Shown: piece after piece, positions 61,488 through 64,000 of the stretch
Numbering within the stretch: the first letter of the stretch is position 1
Layout: each line of letters opens with the position of its first letter
From: Aestuariirhabdus sp049985285
GTDB taxonomy: Bacteria > Pseudomonadota > Gammaproteobacteria > Pseudomonadales > Aestuariirhabdaceae
Direction: 5' to 3'
NCBI RefSeq assembly: GCF_049985285.1
Contig: NZ_JBNIEU010000003.1
Span: 248,001 to 312,000 of the forward strand
Length of the DNA: 64,000 nucleotides
Position numbers and translations under genes: made by a program
Notes under the pieces: generated by a model
The model's database searches: none
The model's input: only the letters and a program-made list of their open reading frames with translations
What the model was told of the DNA's origin: nothing

Positions 61488-62254
61488 GCACCCAGCATGA
61501 GGTCGGCACTGGCAAGGGTTAATCCCGACACGGTTTCTACGGTTCCCAGCTGGCGAATACTGTCGTAAGTGTTGATCGCCTGGTTGGTATTTTGGTAGCT
61601 GAGATTGATGCGGGCTATTCCTGCCTCGTCCAGCGATTGCTGCTGTAGTTGGTGATCCGCACCCAGCGACAACAGGGATAGGCGATGGAACTGCTCGTCC
61701 ATGGCGTCGAGATAGCCGTCGCCATTGCTATCGAGTTTCGCCGCCTGCTCGAAACCGTTGCTGGCCCCATGTTGGTCACCAAACAGCTCCCGCCCCCCAT
61801 CGATGATCCCATTTTGGTTCCTATCCATGGCAAGAAAGGCGTCATCTCCTGTCACAAAGCTGGTCAGCTCTTTGCTTCCGTCGCCATTGATATCAAACCA
61901 GATGCCCTGGCTCACCGAAGTGGTCGCAAAACCGTCGCCCCCAAGGTCGATCGCCAGGGGATCGTTTACCTCAACCTCCTGACTGCTGGCTTGCAGTTGC
62001 AGACGTTGGCTAGCCACTACAGCGGTTGTGTGGGTTTCGATTTGAGCGCGAACACCCTCCGTTGCTTGTTGCACGGCGCTCAAGGTATCGGTAGTGGTTT
62101 GGCTGGACTGGTCAATAACAGGGGAGGCGTCGATACGTATGCCAAAGGTTTGCGCCAGTATCTGATAGCGCAGCGAGGCGCGAGCATCCATGGCCAGAGA
62201 TTCAGGCGCAGCTGCATTTGTCGGGGAGTTTACGGGGGCTATTTCCACGAGCAT
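61475..62254 (-). CDS. EF-hand-like calcium-binding protein of unknown role
   Basis: A 259-residue protein. Its centre carries repeated Asp-rich loops: DLGGDGFATT near 105, FDINGDGSKEL near 121, MDRNQNGIIDGGRELFGD near 143-160 and LDSNGDGYLDAMDEQF near 174-189. These fit EF-hand-like calcium loops and the DxxGDG...ELFGD module seen in RTX-type and VCBS-linked proteins. No signal peptide is visible. The N-terminal 90 residues are polar and unrecognised. The start ATG at 62254 lacks a strong ribosome site; one 20 codons further in (62194) is an alternative. It is convergent with uppP and divergent from rsmJ. Its role is unknown. Confidence 0.65.
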   Translation of the reverse strand: MLVEIAPVNSPTNAAAPESLAMDARASLRYQILAQTFGIRIDASPVIDQSSQTTTDTLSAVQQATEGVRAQIETHTTAVVASQRLQLQASSQEVEVNDPLAIDLGGDGFATTSVSQGIWFDINGDGSKELTSFVTGDDAFLAMDRNQNGIIDGGRELFGDQHGASNGFEQAAKLDSNGDGYLDAMDEQFHRLSLLSLGADHQLQQQSLDEAGIARINLSYQNTNQAINTYDSIRQLGTVETVSGLTLASADLMLGAQLK

Positions 62255-62302
62255 GGACCCAATGATTAATCTTAATGAGGTTTATCGGCGTGGATGGGAT
62301 AA

Positions 62303-62327
62303 AATTGAGCTTTCCTTTAGCTCAATT
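62303..62327. repeat. 9-bp inverted repeat upstream of rsmJ
   Basis: AATTGAGCT (62303-62311) and AGCTCAATT (62319-62327) form a perfect inverted repeat around a 7-base spacer in the divergent gap between the calcium-binding protein gene and rsmJ. There is no T run on the plus strand. It could be an operator or a hairpin. Confidence 0.55.
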
Positions 62328-62345
62328 GTTGATAGGCACCCCATA

Positions 62346-63161
62346 GTGTTGTATCTAGTTGTTATAGCGCAGAATCCTGAGCTGGAAGCGCAGGCTCGGG
62401 CGCGTGCCGATGAGCTCGCGCTGCCCTTTTCCGGGAAGTCTCCCATAGACCTCTCCTCCTCCTCTGCGGCGTTGATGTTGGGCGCTGATGGTTGGAGTTT
62501 ACAGCAGGGCGGAAAAGGCGCTCCAGGGCCCGTGCGGGTGGATTTCGCCGGCGGTGCCGTGGACCATCGACGTCGCTTTGGCGGCGGTAAGGGACAATCC
62601 ATTGTTCGCGCCCTGGGGCTAAAAGGCAGTTATCGCCCCAGTGTGTTGGATGCGACCGCCGGGCTCGGACGAGATAGTTTTGTGTTCGCGACCCAGGGGT
62701 GTGAGGTGACGTTGTTGGAACGTTCGGCGGTGGTTTTCACCCTGTTGTGGGACGGTTTGGAGCGGGGGAAGCGGCAGGCGGAAACTGCTGAGATACTCCA
62801 ACGCATGCGGTTGCATCGGGAGAGTGCGCTGGATTTTCTGCACAGGGCGGGCAGGGAGCAACGTTTTTGGGATGTGGTTTACCTGGACCCCATGTTCCCC
62901 CACCGCACGAAATCGGCCCAGGTGAAAAAGGAGATGCGCGTATTTCGTGATCTGTTAGGGGATGACCTGGATGCCGACGCGCTACTGCCGCTTGCCTGGG
63001 AGGTTGCTCGCTACCGGGTTGTGGTCAAGCGCCCGCGCCACGCGCCCTGGTTGGGCGATAGAAAGCCTGACTACAGCCTGGAAGGTAAGTCGGGGCGTTT
63101 TGATCTTTACGTTCGAGCGGCGCTCCCCGCCACTACTGATTGCCTTGCGTCACCTGAGTAA
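62346..63161 (+). CDS. rsmJ: 16S rRNA m2G1516 methyltransferase RsmJ
   Basis: A 271-residue methyltransferase when read from the GTG at 62346. Family blocks are VDFAGGAVDHRRRFGGGKGQ near 76-95, LDATAGLGRDSFVFATQGC near 108 and VYLDPMFPHRTKSAQVKKEM near 176-195, very close to E. coli RsmJ (YhiQ, 250 residues). The frame is open a further 52 codons upstream (to 62190), but that would overlap the divergent gene and add a stretch with no counterpart in RsmJ. The GTG reading LYLVVIAQ aligns with the E. coli N terminus. Confidence 0.9.
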   Translation: MLYLVVIAQNPELEAQARARADELALPFSGKSPIDLSSSSAALMLGADGWSLQQGGKGAPGPVRVDFAGGAVDHRRRFGGGKGQSIVRALGLKGSYRPSVLDATAGLGRDSFVFATQGCEVTLLERSAVVFTLLWDGLERGKRQAETAEILQRMRLHRESALDFLHRAGREQRFWDVVYLDPMFPHRTKSAQVKKEMRVFRDLLGDDLDADALLPLAWEVARYRVVVKRPRHAPWLGDRKPDYSLEGKSGRFDLYVRAALPATTDCLASPE

Positions 63162-64000
63162 CACTGTGGCGCACATCGGCGGTTAGCAGTCGTCTCGCAT
63201 TTCTAGTCATCTCCAGCAGCTGTTCGCTACTGCAAAGGGTTCCATCATCTTGGAGCAGGATCACACCGCGCTGTTGCAGGGTATTGATAAAGTTTCGAAA
63301 CAACGCCTTATCGAAGAATTCGGGGGCGTTGAGGCCATTGATGATCGAAATGCGCTGTGCCAGATCGCGACATCGATTTTCCAGTTTTTCAGCGCTCACC
63401 GGATGATGGAGGCTGCTGCTCAACAAGCTGGCGACGATATAGAAGCGCTCCAGCGTCTGGGCAATAGCTTTTCCTAGCAGGCTCAAAACCACAAAGGCCG
63501 TCGAGCTGCTATCGGGTCGCCGGTAGCTATCGGCCTCTGCGATCAGAAGCCCCTGTTCCACCATCGCCTCTAGCCAGCGTTGAATGAGTTGTGGCACCTG
63601 CTCCTCATCATAGTGGAGGAATAGTTCAGAGCTGAGGTAGGGATAGATCTGGCGGCTAAAGGCGATCAGCTCCTCCCGGGACACCTCGTGGGCGTTAATG
63701 AAATAGTTGGCCAGTAGTGACGGGATGGCGAAAAGGTGCAATATATTATTGCGGTAGTAGGTCATCAGTACGGCGTTGTTGCCTTCGAGGAAAATAATGT
63801 CACCCAGTGAATCACTACGGCGCGCAATAAGGCCGAGCTTTTCAACGTATTGAATCAGTTCCCGGGCTTGCATCTGCGGATGCGTAACATGGGGTGCGTA
63901 GGGTACCTGATCGAGTAACTTTAGGTAGCTATCCAGTTGAGTTTGCAGCACCTCTTCCCCCAGCGCTTGATTGCGGGTGGAAAGCAGAACCATAGCGATC
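63133..64000 (-). CDS. plsB: Glycerol-3-phosphate acyltransferase PlsB, C-terminal part
   Basis: The 3' part of a long gene that continues past the right edge of the window; the frame is open to base 64000. The 288 visible residues match the C-terminal region of PlsB: MTYYRNNILHLFAIPSLLA near 77-95 and a preceding GDIIFLEGNN block. The catalytic HX4D motif would lie further upstream, outside the window. PlsB makes lysophosphatidic acid at the inner membrane. The 3' end overlaps rsmJ, which is convergent, by 29 bases. Confidence 0.9.
   Translation of the reverse strand, partial: IAMVLLSTRNQALGEEVLQTQLDSYLKLLDQVPYAPHVTHPQMQARELIQYVEKLGLIARRSDSLGDIIFLEGNNAVLMTYYRNNILHLFAIPSLLANYFINAHEVSREELIAFSRQIYPYLSSELFLHYDEEQVPQLIQRWLEAMVEQGLLIAEADSYRRPDSSSTAFVVLSLLGKAIAQTLERFYIVASLLSSSLHHPVSAEKLENRCRDLAQRISIINGLNAPEFFDKALFRNFINTLQQRGVILLQDDGTLCSSEQLLEMTRNARRLLTADVRHSVTQVTQGNQ

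Noticed and set aside
1..64000. Search for CRISPR arrays, insertion sequences, phage genes, toxin-antitoxin pairs and defence systems
   Set aside because: No regularly spaced repeats, transposase, integrase or defence genes were found; only YgfX has a disputed toxin label.

Overview
The window reads as a chromosomal segment of a gammaproteobacterium, probably from the Pseudomonadales/Oceanospirillales side. The main reason is gene order. The run rpoE-rseA-rseB-rseC-mucD-lepA-lepB-DUF4845-rnc-era-recO-pdxJ-acpS, a convergent gacS/barA-type kinase, then cysM-rlmD-relA-mazG is the Pseudomonas-like housekeeping layout. An AlgP-like lysine/alanine-rich protein and an mmsR-mmsAB-type valine locus point the same way. 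No rRNA, tRNA, insertion sequence, prophage or CRISPR array was seen. Coding density is high and most genes look vertically inherited.

Layout. 1-5.5 kb: cyanophycin metabolism (3' part of cyanophycinase, cyanophycin synthetase, and an adjoining Mur-ligase paralogue that lacks the ATP-grasp domain). 5.6-10.7 kb: an FkbM methyltransferase, a small membrane protein, ABC-F ATPase YbiT and RecQ. 10.8-15 kb: a thiamine module, thiBPQ behind a TPP riboswitch with a thiamine-kinase-like gene divergent from it. 15-16.6 kb: ModF, followed by a 50-codon remnant of an adenosine/adenine deaminase. 16.9-21.9 kb: a MAPEG protein, a hydroxyacid-oxoacid transhydrogenase and a three-gene proton-translocating transhydrogenase (pntAA-pntAB-pntB). 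21.9-25.5 kb: a small Cys-containing unknown, an AlaX-like tRNA editing protein, an AGE-family isomerase and an AraC-type regulator. 25.8-31.5 kb: a valine-degradation operon (mmsA, acyl-CoA dehydrogenase, enoyl-CoA hydratase, 3-hydroxyisobutyryl-CoA hydrolase, mmsB).

31.5-36 kb: HDOD protein, YgfZ, SdhE, YgfX and NadB, the usual gammaproteobacterial flavin/Fe-S neighbourhood. 36.3-40.6 kb: the envelope-stress sigma factor with its anti-sigma proteins and a periplasmic Do-type protease, preceded by a sigma-E-like promoter. 40.8-47.4 kb: translation, secretion, RNA-processing and cofactor genes. 47.3-55.9 kb: GacS-like hybrid kinase (convergent), cysM, rlmD, relA, mazG. 56-62.3 kb: a YbaK-HDOD fusion, adk, an AT-rich gap, the histone-H1-like gene with internal repeats, tsaB, uppP and an EF-hand-like calcium-binding protein of unknown role. 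62.3-64 kb: rsmJ and the 3' part of plsB.

I found no clear evidence of a wholly new system. The items most worth a second look are the ATP-grasp-less cyanophycin-synthetase paralogue, the YbaK-HDOD fusion, the deaminase remnant overlapping the modF stop, the calcium-binding protein squeezed between uppP and rsmJ, the repeat-built AlgP-like gene, and the tandem CTATAACAACAG repeats in front of mmsA.
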